A DNA stretch of 64,000 nt from Bacillota bacterium (GTDB lineage: Bacteria > Bacillota > Desulfotomaculia > Desulfotomaculales > Ammonificaceae): positions 1 to 64,000 of the forward strand of contig JBFMBK010000008.1 in NCBI GenBank assembly GCA_040755295.1, given 5' to 3'. Both the position numbers and the translations under genes were made by a program. A model generated the notes under the pieces. The model had not been told where the DNA came from. It saw only the letters and a list, made by a program, of their open reading frames with translations, and made no database searches. Within the stretch, counting starts at the first letter, position 1; each line of letters starts with the position of its first letter. Of this stretch, positions 36,856 to 47,300 are shown piece by piece.

Positions 36856-36879
36856 CGCAAATATCACTCCCTAACCCCG

Positions 36880-37015
36880 GACAAGCCGGACAAAAAATAT
36901 TCCACCACGGAGGCACAGAGTTCACAGAGAACAAAAATATCAAGACTGAGTGCCAAAAGTCAAATACCCATGTTTCCGTTTTTCCCCTCCGTGTGCTCTG
37001 TGTCCCTGTGGTTAA
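36880..37015. repeat. Inverted pair of CACAGAG-type repeats (ilvN-ilvB gap)
   Basis: One copy, ACCACGGAGGCACAGAGTTC then ACAGAGAAC, lies at 36901-36930. An inverted copy, CTCTGTGTCCCTGTGGTT, lies at 36998-37015. A closely similar copy is at 42.06 kb. The pair could form a long hairpin between two ilv genes. Confidence 0.65.
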
Positions 37016-37028
37016 TCACTCTTGCCAT

Positions 37029-38690
37029 TTAACCCAACATCTTTTCCAGGGACTCACCGGGCGGAACCATCGGCATCACGTTTTCCTCACGTTCGATTAC
37101 GAAATCAAGGAACACCGGCCTTGAAGAAGCGATCGCCTGTTCGAGCGCCGTCCCCACCTCCGCCGGTTTGGTCACCCGGATTCCTTCCGCGCCGTAGGCC
37201 TCGGCCACCTTGACGAAATCCGGGCCGTAGATTTCGGTATATGAATACCGGCGTTTGTAAAACAGCTCCTGCCACTGACGCACCATCCCCAGGAACCCGT
37301 TGTTCATAATGGCGACGTTCACCGGCAGGTCGTTGCTCACAACCGTAGCCAGCTCCTGGATGTTCATCTGGATCGAACCGTCGCCGGCGATATCAAAAAC
37401 CGTTTCCTCCGGACAGGCCACCTGCACCCCTATGGCGGCGGGGAACCCGAAACCCATCGTTCCCAAGCCGCCCGAGGAAATAAACGAGCGAGGCCGCGTA
37501 TAGGTATAAAACTGCGCCGCCCACATCTGGTTCTGCCCCACCTCGGTGGTGATCCGGGCTTTGCCACCGGTCAACCGGTCGATTTCCTTAATGACGTACT
37601 GCGGTTTCAACCCGTTATCGTCAAACTGAAGCGGGTACTCCTTTTTCCAGGTGTTTATCTTGTCCACCCATGCCGGGTGTGACGCGCCCTTGAGTACCTC
37701 CAGCAGCTTCTGCAGCACCACCCGGACGTCCCCCGTAACCGGCACGTCGACCCGGACGTTTTTCGAAACCTCGGCCTCGTCGATATCGATATGAATTATC
37801 TTTGCCTCAGGCGCAAAGGTCTCCACCTTGCCGGTTACCCGGTCGTCAAACCGCGCACCCACCGCAATCAGGACATCACACTCGCAAATGGCGTAGTTGG
37901 CGTAGCGCGTCCCGTGCATCCCCAGCATTCCGAGCGAAAGCGGGTGATTTCCGGGGAAGCCGCCGATACCCATCAGCGTCGTAGTCACCGGGGCCATTAT
38001 CAATTCCGCAAGCTGCCGCAATTCCCCGTGAGCGCCTGAAATAACCACCCCGCCGCCGGCGTAGATCACCGGCCGCCGGGCGGAAGCGATAAGGCCGGCG
38101 GCCGCGAGCACCGCGGCGGGATCCGGGTTGACCACCGGTTTATATCCCGGCAGGTCGACGGGACCGGGTTCCAAATACTCGGCCATCCCACCCGACACAT
38201 CTTTTGGGATGTCCACGAGAACAGGGCCGGGGCGGCCGGTTTTGGCGATATAAAAGGCTTCTTTTACAGTCCGGGTAAGATCCCGGACATCCTTAACCAA
38301 AAAGTTATGTTTCGTCACCGGCAGCGTAACGCCGGTGATATCAGCTTCCTGAAACGAATCACGACCGATGAGGGCGGTAGGTACTTGTCCGGTGAACGCC
38401 ACGAGGGGGCTTGAGTCCATAAAAGCCGTGGCGATTCCGGTCACCAGGTTTGTTGCCCCCGGTCCGGAAGTAGCCATGCACACCCCGGGTCGTCCGGTAG
38501 CGCGGGCGTAACCGTCGGCGGCATGGGCCGCCGCCTGCTCGTGGCGCATCAGGATGTGCCGGATGTCTGCATCGTAAAGCGCATCGTAGATCGGCAGCAC
38601 CGACCCGCCCGGATAACCGAAGATGACTTCGGCTCCCTCTCTTTTCAGACTTTTAATCAGTATGTCTCCCCCGGAAACCTTTTTTTTCAA
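37029..38690 (-). CDS. ilvB: Acetolactate synthase large subunit
   Basis: A 553-residue ThDP- and FAD-dependent enzyme that condenses pyruvate with pyruvate or 2-oxobutyrate, the first shared step of valine, leucine and isoleucine synthesis. The catalytic Glu lies in [19 protein letters not shown], the FAD domain has DDRVTGKVE, and ThDP binding [21 protein letters not shown]. It sits between ilvD and ilvN and is the probable partner of IlvN. Confidence 0.97.
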   Translation of the reverse strand: MKKKVSGGDILIKSLKREGAEVIFGYPGGSVLPIYDALYDADIRHILMRHEQAAAHAADGYARATGRPGVCMATSGPGATNLVTGIATAFMDSSPLVAFTGQVPTALIGRDSFQEADITGVTLPVTKHNFLVKDVRDLTRTVKEAFYIAKTGRPGPVLVDIPKDVSGGMAEYLEPGPVDLPGYKPVVNPDPAAVLAAAGLIASARRPVIYAGGGVVISGAHGELRQLAELIMAPVTTTLMGIGGFPGNHPLSLGMLGMHGTRYANYAICECDVLIAVGARFDDRVTGKVETFAPEAKIIHIDIDEAEVSKNVRVDVPVTGDVRVVLQKLLEVLKGASHPAWVDKINTWKKEYPLQFDDNGLKPQYVIKEIDRLTGGKARITTEVGQNQMWAAQFYTYTRPRSFISSGGLGTMGFGFPAAIGVQVACPEETVFDIAGDGSIQMNIQELATVVSNDLPVNVAIMNNGFLGMVRQWQELFYKRRYSYTEIYGPDFVKVAEAYGAEGIRVTKPAEVGTALEQAIASSRPVFLDFVIEREENVMPMVPPGESLEKMLG

Positions 38691-38707
38691 AACCCCACCC
38701 CCATCTA

Positions 38708-38747
38708 AAATAAGTCACGAGTCAAGTCCTGTGTCCCGAATCCAGGC
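38708..38747. repeat. Short heptad array (ilvD-ilvB gap)
   Basis: ATAAGTC, ACGAGTC, AAGTCCT, GTGTCCC, GAATCCA can be read as heptads in the gap between the ilvD stop and the ilvB start. Confidence 0.4.
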
Positions 38748-40415
38748 TCAACCCCGCGAAGGAAAGACCGCCCCTTTGCTGGCCGAAGAGACCATGCCCG
38801 CATAGCGGCCCAGGTAACCGTGTGAAATCTTGGGCTCCCGGGACGGCAGGGTCGCAAGCCTCGCGTTGATTTCACTCCCGTCCAACTGCACTTCAAGCCG
38901 CCGCCCGGGAATATCTATCTCGATCATATCACCGTTGCGCAGCGCCGCGATCGTCCCCGCCGCCGCCGCTTCGGGCGAGATGTGCCCGATGGCCGCCCCG
39001 CGGGAAGCGCCCGAAAAACGCCCGTCGGTGAGGAGCGCCACGTCCTTATCCCGGCCGAGCCCCGCCAGCGTAGCGGTCGCGGTCAGCATCTCCCGCATCC
39101 CCGGGCCGCCGCGCGGCCCTTCATAGCGGACTACAAGAACGTCCCCCTTCTCGAACGCGCCGTTCATAATCGCCTGCACCGCGTCCTCCTCGCTGTCAAA
39201 AACACGCGCCGGCCCCTTGTGCCGCAGCATCTCCGGCGCTACCGCCGCTTGTTTGACCACCGCGCCCTCCGGCGCCAGGTTGCCGAAAAGGACCGCGAGC
39301 CCGCCTGTGGGACTGTAAGCTTCGGAAATCGCCCTTATTACCTCCGGACGGCGAACCGCACGCCCGTTTATATTATCTTCCACCTTCCGCCCCGTAACCG
39401 TCAGAGCTTCGGTATTAATCAACCCGGCGCCGGTCAATACGTTCATAACGGCGGGAATGCCCCCGGCCTCGTCCAGGTCCTGAAGGAAAAAAGGTCCTGC
39501 CGGGTCCAGGCGGCAGAGATTCGGTGTTTTACTGCTGATCTCATTTATCTCCCGGAGGTCGATCTCCACGCCGGCCTCATAAGCGATCGCCGTAAGGTGA
39601 AGGATGGTGTTCGTCGAGCAGCCGAGCGCCATGTCGACCGTGAAAGCGTTTCTAACGGCGGCGGGTGTAAATATCTGCGAAGGAGTGAGGTTTTCTTTAA
39701 CCATCTCCACCGCCCGCATTCCCGACATTTTAGCCAGGCGGCGCCGCGCCGCACTGACGGCGAGAATCGTTCCGTTGCCGGGGAGCGCCATGCCGAGGGC
39801 CTCGGTCAGACAGTTCATCGAGTTGGCGGTAAACATTCCGGCACACGAGCCGCATCCGGGGCACGCGACCTCTTCGAGTTCCGCAAGCTCCGCCGCGGTC
39901 ATCGAACCTGTCTTGACCTTTCCGACGGCTTCGAATACGCTGGTTACAGTAACCTTGCGTCCCTGAAAGCGCCCGGGAAGCATCGGACCGCCACTGACCA
40001 CAATCGCCGGGATGTTCAGCCTCGCCGCGGCGATCATCATTCCAGGAACAATCTTGTCGCAAGCCGTTACAAAAACAAGACCGTCGAAGGCATGGGCCTC
40101 AACCATCACCTCCACGCTGTCGGCGATAAGCTCGCGGGAGGCCAGCGAATACTTCATGCCGCGGTGGTTCATCGCAATCCCGTCACAAATCCCGATGGTC
40201 GGGAACTCGACCGGCACCCCCCCGGCCATGCGCACCCCGGCTTTTACCGCTTCACTAATATCCCTGAGATGAATATGCCCGGGGATTATCTCGTTAAAGG
40301 AATTGACCACGCCGATGATCGGACGATCAAACTCCGTTTCCGTAAAGCCGAGCGCCTTAAAAAGCGAGCGGTGCGGCGCCTTTTCAAGCCCTTTCTTTAC
40401 CGTGTCGCTACGCAA
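38748..40415 (-). CDS. ilvD: Dihydroxy-acid dehydratase
   Basis: A 555-residue Fe-S enzyme that dehydrates dihydroxyisovalerate and dihydroxymethylvalerate. Cluster cysteines lie in ACDKIVPGM and [19 protein letters not shown], with the C-terminal [21 protein letters not shown]. The frame is open to a GTG at 40445; the TTG at 40415 ([14 protein letters not shown]) is chosen because AGGGGG stands nine bases before it and homologues begin at MRSD. It follows ilvE across a heptad array. Confidence 0.95.
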   Translation of the reverse strand: MRSDTVKKGLEKAPHRSLFKALGFTETEFDRPIIGVVNSFNEIIPGHIHLRDISEAVKAGVRMAGGVPVEFPTIGICDGIAMNHRGMKYSLASRELIADSVEVMVEAHAFDGLVFVTACDKIVPGMMIAAARLNIPAIVVSGGPMLPGRFQGRKVTVTSVFEAVGKVKTGSMTAAELAELEEVACPGCGSCAGMFTANSMNCLTEALGMALPGNGTILAVSAARRRLAKMSGMRAVEMVKENLTPSQIFTPAAVRNAFTVDMALGCSTNTILHLTAIAYEAGVEIDLREINEISSKTPNLCRLDPAGPFFLQDLDEAGGIPAVMNVLTGAGLINTEALTVTGRKVEDNINGRAVRRPEVIRAISEAYSPTGGLAVLFGNLAPEGAVVKQAAVAPEMLRHKGPARVFDSEEDAVQAIMNGAFEKGDVLVVRYEGPRGGPGMREMLTATATLAGLGRDKDVALLTDGRFSGASRGAAIGHISPEAAAAGTIAALRNGDMIEIDIPGRRLEVQLDGSEINARLATLPSREPKISHGYLGRYAGMVSSASKGAVFPSRG

Positions 40416-40461
40416 AAGCTTAACCCCCTTTTCTCCAAATCTCACTTATAAATCAAACACA

Positions 40462-40582
40462 TCCCTTAACTTTCAACACGCAACTCCTGACTCCGGTGGT
40501 TAGAGTCCACCCTACTCCCGGCTTCTATATTCTTACTTTTACCTTCTGGATTCTGAATTCTGACTTCTGGATTCCGACCTTA
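40462..40582. repeat. Heptad-periodic array 3' of ilvE
   Basis: Consecutive heptads TTCTATA, TTCTTAC, TTTTACC, TTCTGGA, TTCTGAA, TTCTGAC, TTCTGGA, TTCCGAC run without phase break up to the ilvE stop codon. They are preceded by a GGTGG/CCACC hairpin and less regular heptads. This is the cleanest example in the window. Confidence 0.8.
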
Positions 40583-41467
40583 CTTCCCATCCCGAAAGAT
40601 CTCCGGTCCTTCAACCTTTGTCAGTTCCCGGAACGCCCGGATTAATTCCCAGGTTACCGGTCCCGGGTGACCGTCGCCGATGGGCCGCGCGTCCACCTTG
40701 ACCACGGGAATGACTTCGGCGCCGGTGCCCGTCAGGAAGCACTCGTCGGCGATAAAGATGTCATGCCTGGTAAAAACCTTTTCCTCTACTGCAATCCCTT
40801 TTTCGCGCGCCAGGTCCAGCACCGTGTTTCGGGTTATGCCCTCCAGGGCGCCCAAAAACAGCGGCGGCGTGATCAGCGTCCCGTTTTTGACAATAAAGAT
40901 ATTGTCCGCCGAAGCCTCGGCCACATACCCGTCGGTGGTGAGCATGATCGCTTCCTGGGCCCCGGTTAGATGCGATTCGATCTTAGCCAATATGTTGTTC
41001 AAGTAGTTGAGCGATTTAATACGCGGGTTCAGCGCTTCCGGAATGTTACGCCGGGTGGAAACCGTGACGACATCCAGGCCCTTCTCGTACAGTTCCTGCG
41101 GGTAAAGTTGTATCGTAGCCGCGATGCAGAAAACCGTGGGTTTTGAACACTTATTCGGGTCAAGTCCGAGATCGCCCTTCCCCCGCGTCACCACGAGCCT
41201 GATGTACCCGTCCCGGATGTTGTTCCGGCGGCACGACTCCAGAACGACCTCCTGCATCTGTTTTCTATCAAGCGGGATCTCAAGCAGAATGGACTTGGCG
41301 GACTCGTAGAGCCGGTTGAGATGCGCCTGCAACTTGAAGACCCTGCCGTGGTAAGCCCTGATGCCTTCGAAAACGCCGTCTCCGTACAACAAACCGTGGT
41401 CGAAGACGGATACCGCAGCCTTTTCTTCCGGAACGAAATCGCCGTCCATGTAGATTAAGAGCCCCAT
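40580..41467 (-). CDS. ilvE: Branched-chain amino acid aminotransferase
   Basis: A 295-residue class IV PLP aminotransferase that makes the final Ile, Leu and Val. N-terminal GDFVPEEKAAVSVFDHGLLYGDGVFEGIRAY; catalytic Lys in NPRIKSLNYLNNILAKIES; C-terminal DECFLTGTGAEVIPVVKVD. First gene of the operon, with AAGGAGGAAGAAACG before the ATG and a T-box leader upstream. Confidence 0.95.
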   Translation of the reverse strand: MGLLIYMDGDFVPEEKAAVSVFDHGLLYGDGVFEGIRAYHGRVFKLQAHLNRLYESAKSILLEIPLDRKQMQEVVLESCRRNNIRDGYIRLVVTRGKGDLGLDPNKCSKPTVFCIAATIQLYPQELYEKGLDVVTVSTRRNIPEALNPRIKSLNYLNNILAKIESHLTGAQEAIMLTTDGYVAEASADNIFIVKNGTLITPPLFLGALEGITRNTVLDLAREKGIAVEEKVFTRHDIFIADECFLTGTGAEVIPVVKVDARPIGDGHPGPVTWELIRAFRELTKVEGPEIFRDGK

Positions 41468-41507
41468 TCGTTTCTTCCTCCTTGGCGTGATAAAAAATAT
41501 AAACTAA

Positions 41508-41555
41508 AGCCTCCCGCCTGGTCCGCACTTAGTGCCTGACCAGGGACGAGAGGCT
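41508..41555 (-). terminator. T-box terminator hairpin
   Basis: Minus-strand stem AGCCTCTCGTCCCTGGTC / GACCAGGCGGGAGGCT is followed by a T-rich tract (TTTAGTTTATATTTTTT). Its 5' arm adjoins the T-box antiterminator sequence, as expected for the tRNA-controlled switch. Confidence 0.9.
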
Positions 41556-41690
41556 AAAACCTCCGCGGTACCACCCCGGTTGCCGCCACCTCACGGTAAA
41601 GCGGCCTCTTTGGTGTGTCGCGCTCAACACACGGTTTTGATAACGGGAAGCCATCCCGGAACAGGCTACTCGGGCACTAACCATTCAGGT

Positions 41691-41850
41691 GTTTTATCGT
41701 CGGGCGCGACGATGAGTAACATATTGCTGCGTCAGCCGAGTGGAGCCGAATCCTCATGTACTTCCGGGTACACTCCGGTTCGCCCCCGCTCGGTCTTCCT
41801 TGCAGTACATCACTTCTCGCCGCGTTCCGCCAGTGTAACATGGCGGCTGA
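41691..41850 (-). repeat. Dispersed structured repeat, copy D (inside the T-box leader)
   Basis: Minus strand: GCGGAACGCGGCGAGAAGTG, ATGTACTGCAAGGAAGACCG, the central hairpin with GAACCGGAGTGTAC and GTACATGAGGATTCGG, then GGCTGACGCAGCAATATGTT and CATCGTCGCGCCC. This is about 150 bases between T-box Stem I and the antiterminator. Confidence 0.8.
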
Positions 41851-41991
41851 ATAGTTACCTTTTCACCCTTCGACTCGGGGGTGATTAAGAAACGCACTCC
41901 CGCACCGGCTCGCACCAAACCCGGCTCGCTTCGCGGCAAGAAAGCGATCCTTCGTCCCCGTCTTCGTCTTTGACTATTATGACTTCCCACA

Positions 41992-42021
41992 AGTATACAA
42001 AAAACATGCGCCACATGTCAA
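41992..42021 (-). promoter_or_regulatory. Promoter of the ilv-leu operon
   Basis: Perfect TTGACA and near-consensus TATACT are 18 bases apart on the minus strand, about 10 bases before the T-box Stem I. This is the strongest promoter-like sequence in the window. Confidence 0.85.
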
Positions 42022-42049
42022 GTATAAATGTGCCAACTTACCAGACAAG

Positions 42050-42105
42050 CCCGAACCAAAATATTTTACCACAGAGGCACAGAGTTCACAGAGAACAGAA
42101 ATACC
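42050..42105. repeat. CACAGAG-type short repeat
   Basis: AAAATATTTTACCACAGAGG, then CACAGAGTTCACAGAGAACA, matches the copy at 36.9 kb almost base for base. Confidence 0.65.
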
Positions 42106-42120
42106 AAGAATAATTAATGA

Positions 42121-42313
42121 AAATGAGGACCCGTAAGCTAGTCGCTTAGAAGCAGTAGCATGACACGGACGAAACGTCGCGAGAAGTGATGCAGTGCAAG
42201 GAAGAACGTTGGAGACGAACCGGAGCGTACTGGGAGGTACGTGAGGATTCGGCTCCAACGGGCTGACGCAGCAATGCGTCGCTTATCGCGACGCCCTGCG
42301 AAAGAAGTACTAT
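42121..42313 (+). repeat. Dispersed structured repeat, copy E
   Basis: From GGACCCGTAAGCTAG through TTAGAAGCAGTAGC, GAGAAGTGATGCAGTGCAAG, the ACGAACCGGAGCGTAC / GTACGTGAGGATTCGG hairpin and GCAGCAATGCGTCGCTTATC, ending GCGAAAGAAGTACTATG. It abuts the stop codon of the EEP-family gene and lies in inverted orientation to copy D, with the operon promoter between them. Confidence 0.8.
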
Positions 42314-43020
42314 GTCCCTAGGAGTTCAAGTATGGCCAGGACCGGCAGGTGGTCCGAAGCCTCGCTGTCGATTCTTTTTACGCCGTGCACCACCCAGTGC
42401 GGCGACACGAAAACAAAATCGATCCTCTCTTCGGGTTTCCCTGCCGGAAAGGTGGCAAACGTCCGGTCTGCTTCCAGCGCCGCGTCCCTGAGGCGGGTAT
42501 AAAGAGGCGCCAGCTCCTCTGCGTCATGCAAACAGTTGAAATCCCCGGTAAGGATAAACGGACGGGATATCCCATCTAAAACCTCGGTTATCATTCCCAC
42601 CTGCATAACGCGCGCTTCAACGCTGAGACCGAGGTGTGTGGTCAGAAAACTCCACTGCGTGCCGGCATCGGCTATCGTTACCTCCGTCAATCCCCTCTGC
42701 TCGCCCTTCCCCGGTAAAACCCAGCGTTTAAACCCCCGCACCGGCAGCCCGCTCAGGATCGCGTTACCGAAAACCGGCAGCCCCGCGGCCTTTAACGTCG
42801 CACCGTAAAAAGACCTCATTTTAAGACGCCGCCCGAGGGTAACCGCCTGACAGCGGAAACCGCTGCGCGGTGTATACCCGTCGACCTCCTGGAGCGCCGC
42901 AAGGTCGGCGCCGGAAGCCGCAATCACGGCGGCTACCCGGCCGAGGGAAACTTTGTCGTCCAGCCCTTTTCCGTGCCGAATGTTGTAAGTCAATACCTTA
43001 AGCACCCTAGTATACCCCAC
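42310..43020 (-). CDS. Endonuclease/exonuclease/phosphatase (EEP) family protein
   Basis: A 236-residue metal-dependent phosphoesterase. Motifs in order: VLTYNIRHG (N-terminal Asn), ALQEVDG (catalytic Glu), LTTHLGLS, LTGDFNCLHD (metal-binding Asp/Asn), RIDFVFVS and the C-terminal SEASDHLPVLA with the catalytic Asp-His. Substrate unknown (nucleic acid, lipid or phosphoinositide-like). The start is weakly supported. Its stop lies at the end of repeat copy E. Confidence 0.88.
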   Translation of the reverse strand: MGYTRVLKVLTYNIRHGKGLDDKVSLGRVAAVIAASGADLAALQEVDGYTPRSGFRCQAVTLGRRLKMRSFYGATLKAAGLPVFGNAILSGLPVRGFKRWVLPGKGEQRGLTEVTIADAGTQWSFLTTHLGLSVEARVMQVGMITEVLDGISRPFILTGDFNCLHDAEELAPLYTRLRDAALEADRTFATFPAGKPEERIDFVFVSPHWVVHGVKRIDSEASDHLPVLAILELLGT

Positions 43021-43195
43021 TGACTCGTACCGGTTACCCCGAAGGTCTTTTCAAACATTAACTGCAGAAAACCGTTGGATTGTTTTTCTGCCACAGTTTG
43101 TTTTCTCTCTTCGCCTGTTAATGACAGGTTATGTAAACTTAATCCGCCGGGTGTATCTTAAGTTCAAAGTTCAAGGTAAAGAATAACCTCTTCTG

Positions 43196-43356
43196 AGTGG
43201 TTAAGGCGGGCAGAAGGCAGAATATAGAATGAAGAATAAGAATCCGGAACTGCTCAAAACTTGCAACTCGCGACCCGTAACTCGTGACTTCCGACTCCTT
43301 CCTTCTTCCTTTTAACTAATTCTACATTCTATCTTTTATATTCTACCTACTACCTA
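43196..43356. repeat. Heptad-periodic imperfect palindrome 3' of the DNA glycosylase gene
   Basis: Left arm GGCAGAA, GGCAGAA, TATAGAA, TGAAGAA; right side GCAACTC, GCGACCC, GTAACTC, GTGACTT, CCGACTC, CTTCCTT, CTTCCTT, TTAACTA, ATTCTAC, ATTCTAT, CTTTTAT, ATTCTAC, CTACTAC, with unbroken 7-base phase into the stop codon. The gap at 43021-43195 shows no gene. Confidence 0.8.
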
Positions 43357-43941
43357 AGGTTTGGAAACAAACCTGCTTCCTTTAATAATGTACCGCCACG
43401 GATAGTTTCTAGCCTCGCCCGCATAGTCGATATTGATCCGCGTCGTCGCCTCGACGGCGGCGTCATCGACATCCTCCCCGGTTGTTAAATACAGTTCGGC
43501 GCCGCAGAGGTCGGCCCCATAATGCCCGGCTGTGATGCCCATGGCCGCGCAAAGTTTACCCGGTCCGTTGCACAGGTTTACGATCCTTTCGGTCTTGCGT
43601 CGTTCCTTCATTAAATCGATGCCTTCAACGGGCTCCAGGGCCCGGACCAGTACCACCTCGGGTCTTTCCTCAACGCTGGCGACGATATTAAAACAGTAAT
43701 ACATCCCATAAATAATAAAAATATAAGCGTATCCCCCCGGGCCGTATTGGATCCGCGTTCGCGAGGAGCGTATACCCCTGTAAGAGTGTGCGGCGGCATC
43801 TCCGGGACCCTTGTAAGCTTCCACCTCGACTATCTTGCCCGTGGTTCTTCCCTCAACCGAGTCGTGTACCAGATGCATCCCGAGCAACTCCCTGGCCACG
43901 GTCAGGGTATCGCGGCAGTAAAACTCGCGTGGCAGTTTCAT
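43354..43941 (-). CDS. 3-methyladenine DNA glycosylase (Mpg/AAG family)
   Basis: A 195-residue base-excision repair enzyme that removes alkylated purines. It shows the family segments LARELLGMHLVHD, IVEVEAYKGPGDAAAHSYRG with the catalytic Glu, PGGYAYIFIIYGMYYCFNIV, and NLCNGPGKLCAAMGIT. The ATG at 43941 (MKLPREFY) is chosen because CAAGGGAGTATAACGAA precedes it; the frame is open to 44007 without a ribosome site. Confidence 0.93.
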   Translation of the reverse strand: MKLPREFYCRDTLTVARELLGMHLVHDSVEGRTTGKIVEVEAYKGPGDAAAHSYRGIRSSRTRIQYGPGGYAYIFIIYGMYYCFNIVASVEERPEVVLVRALEPVEGIDLMKERRKTERIVNLCNGPGKLCAAMGITAGHYGADLCGAELYLTTGEDVDDAAVEATTRINIDYAGEARNYPWRYIIKGSRFVSKP

Positions 43942-44317
43942 TTCGTTATACTCCCTTGACAGCTTGTTTTCAATGGATATTGACATTATAAGGCCAATGC
44001 TCCGCAAAATCGAGCGGAAGTACCTTGGTTACATCTATAAGCGCCATAATAGCCCCGGTCTCTAAAAACCGTTGGATTGATAACGGCGGCATAAGCCGTC
44101 TTACTTTTTACGGCATCCGGGGTATGGGACACCACACCGCTGTTCTTATGACGGATTGTTGAACACGTGATCGCGGGTCCTTTTTTTTAATTAGATAGAT
44201 TCTAATTCAGAACAAAAATATGTCAAAATTGCCAACACATTTTTCGTTGAGTGTTATACAATTTGGGTATAAATCCATTTATTTCTTAAAGTAATTATAA
44301 ATAAGGGGGAGAGCGGG
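43942..44317. other. Gene-free gap before the histidine kinase
   Basis: This 376-base gap contains a short AT-rich stretch and an ATTAGATAGATTCTAAT dyad near 44195-44211. No convincing promoter or coding sequence was found. Confidence 0.4.
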
Positions 44318-47300
44318 CTGTCGAAAACTGCTAAAAACACCCCCCTCGAAGGAGTCGAAGAAACTCAGCAGTTCCTTCTGGAAACCGCAACCGGCTTCGC
44401 GGCGCTGCCTTTAGACAAAGACATCTACCGGTTCACTGCGGCGCGGTTGAAGAAGCTGGTCCACGGCGCCCTTATCGTGATTATCCACTCCTACGACGCG
44501 GATTCGGACTGCGTGGTTACCCGTGCTTTGGACGGGAACAAATCAGCCGTAAATTACATCAAGCAAAACATGGGAAACATGGTCGGCCGGTCTTGGAAAA
44601 TGAAAGATAAGGCCAGGAGTGAGCTTGTCACCGGGAAACTCTTAAAGATCCCCGGCAAACTACACGAGCTTTCCTTTGGTACAATTCAGAAAGAACTTTA
44701 CTCTTCGATCGAGCAGGCGTTGGACGTCGGCGACATCTTCGTCTTAGGGTTTGCGTGGGAAGGGCGTCTGTTCGGCAACGCGGTCGTCATCATGAAAGAA
44801 GGTCTGGAGCTGCCGGACCCGGGCGCCATCGAGATATTCATTAACCTGGCTTCTCTGGCGCTGCAGCGTAAGCTCGTCGTGGACGAGCTGCAGCGGTCGA
44901 AAGCCGAACTGGAAAGATCGGTCGAACGGCGGACTTGCGAACTTGCTGAAACCAACAGGGCGCTGCGGTACCAGATCGATGGGCGCGCGAAGACGGTCGA
45001 GGCGCTCGAGAAAAGCAACCAGAAGTACCAATTGCTTATGGATCATGCGCCTGTCGGAATCTACGAAATCGACCTGGCCACAAACAGGTTCATCAGCATG
45101 AACGGCGCGATGTGCAGGTATCTTGGATACTCCGAACAAGAACTCTTGTCGATGAGCGCTTTTGACATCTTGACGGAGGAGAGCAAAAAACATTTCGCGG
45201 AACGCGTCCGGAAAATGATGTCCGGTGAACCGGTTTCCGAGAATTCGGAATATGAGGTCGTATGCAAGGACGGCCGGAAATACTGGGCGGCGATCAAGGC
45301 GGCGATTGAATTCCGCGACGGTAAACCGGTCAAGGCATACATCGTGGCAGCGGACATCACCGAGCGCAAAAAAATGGAACAGGATTTGCGATTATCGGAA
45401 GAACGTTTCCGCAAGGTGTTTGATGCCAGCCCCAATCCGATTCTCATCACCGTTCTTGAAAGCGGGAGGATCATTGACGTAAATCAGGCCTTCCTGGATA
45501 AGACCGGCTATACCCGCGAAGAGGTCATAAGCCGCACTCCCGTCGGCCTCGGCTTCATAGATCAAAGCCAACGCGAGGCTCTAATTCAGACGGTCACCAA
45601 GACGGGTTCCGCGAGCGGAGTTGAACTCAGGATTGGCAGCAAGCGCGGCAAGCCGCGCGATACCTTGTATTCCGGAGTTGTTGTTGAAATCAACGGGGAT
45701 CAGTGTCTGCTGAGCGTGGTGGTCGACATTACCGAGCGCAAGCGGATGGAAGAGGAACTAAGGAATTCCCACGAAAGAATCAACAACATACTGGAAAGCA
45801 TCAGCGACGGGTTTTACGCCTTTGACGACCGGTGGTGTTTTACATACATAAATAAAAAGTCCGAAGAATTGCTGCCGGGCGGTAAGTCCAGGGAAGAATT
45901 ATTGGGCCGCAACATTTGGGAAACATACCCCGAAGTTGTCGGTTCCAAACATCACCGTAAGCTTCAAAAAGTAATGTCCGAAAAGGTTGAATCGCACTTT
46001 GAAACGCGCTCCGTTTACACTGGGCAATGGTTTGAGGTTCACGCCTACCCCGCCAAAGACGGAATTTCGGTCTTTCACCGTAATATCTCAAAACGCAAAA
46101 AACTCGAGGACGAACTAAAACAAAAGAACGACCAGATAACCCATATCCTCGATAGCATCACCGACGCCCTGTACGTGCTGGACACCCGGTGGCGTTTCGT
46201 CTACCTGAACGATAAAGGAGAGGAACTGCTGCCGCCGGGCAAAACCAGCCGAGACGTTGTAGGCCGGAATGTGTGGCATCTGTTCCCCGAAATGGTCGGC
46301 ACCGATTACTACCACGAACTCTGGAAGGCGGTCTTGGAGAAAACCCCGGTGCGTTTCGAAACAACGCACGGATACTCGAAAAAGTGGTATGAGGTCTTCG
46401 CTTACCCCTACGCAAAAGGCATATCCGTCCTCGTCCGGAACATTTCTGAACGTAAATCTATAGAAGAACAACTCCGTCTTTCCCGGGATCGTTTCCACAC
46501 CATTTTCAACGCCTGTCCCGTTCCGATGGTGCTTACATCCCAGGACAGCTACCGCATTGTCGACGTCAACGAGGCCTTCCTCGCCTACGGCTACACCCGC
46601 GAAGAGCTTGTCGGACACCCGGGTGGACAGGTCTTCGGAATTGATGAAGCCACGCTCAGAGAGCTGAGGCGGACCATAAAAAAACACGGTTGCATCAGCG
46701 GAGTGGAGCTGACCGTGCGGGACAAGCGCGGCGAAGCGCGGCAGGTGCTGTACAACGCGGTCACGATAGACGTCAACGGCGGAAAATGCATCCTGGGCGC
46801 TATTGTTGACGTTACCGAAAGAAAGAAACAGGAGCAGGAGATGCTGCGGCTGGAACGCCTCAACCTGGCGGGACAGTTGGCCGCGGTGCTGGCCCACGAA
46901 ATAAGGAATCCCATCGCCAGCGTAAAGGGTCTTTTGGAACTGGCCGGTTTAAGGGAGGAGGGAGAGTGTTCCTGGTACAGGAGCTACGCGGGCACCATAA
47001 CCAAAGAGCTTGACCGCGCGAACTTGATGATTAAGGAGTTTCTGAACCTGGCTAAAGAAAAACCGATCATCCAGACCGTGCAGAACCTCAACGCGGTGGT
47101 GGAATCGGTGCTTCCGCTGATCAAGGCCGACGCCAATGCCGGTGAAAACGGGCTCAAAACAGACCTTCAGCCCGTCCCGGACCTGCTTCTCGACGAACAG
47201 GAAATCCGCCAGGTAATCCTGAATCTGACCCGCAACGGGTTTCAGGCCATGCAGCCGGGCGGCTGCATGACGGTACAAACCTTCGTTGAGGGTGACAAAG

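Larger units (their letters stand above)
41492..41985 (-). promoter_or_regulatory. T-box leader of the ilv-leu operon (probable Ile specifier)
   Basis: The T-box sequence GGGGTGGTACCGCGG lies at 41562-41576 on the minus strand, followed by the intrinsic terminator. A typical Stem I lies at about 41868-41975, with GCGAGCCGGG, GGTGCGAGCCGGT and a base stem GACGGGG / CCCCGAGTC. The sequence AATCACCCCCGAGTC puts an ATC codon at the specifier position, so uncharged tRNA-Ile would promote read-through. Copy D of the dispersed repeat lies between Stem I and the antiterminator, which is unusual for a T-box. Confidence 0.9.

Noticed and set aside
38982-40451. 489-codon plus-strand open frame opposite ilvD
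   Set aside because: ilvD is intact on the minus strand; the opposing frame is a codon-bias shadow.
44160-44200. T-run after CGCGGGTCC as a terminator for an upstream gene
   Set aside because: No plus-strand gene precedes it and no good stem is present.
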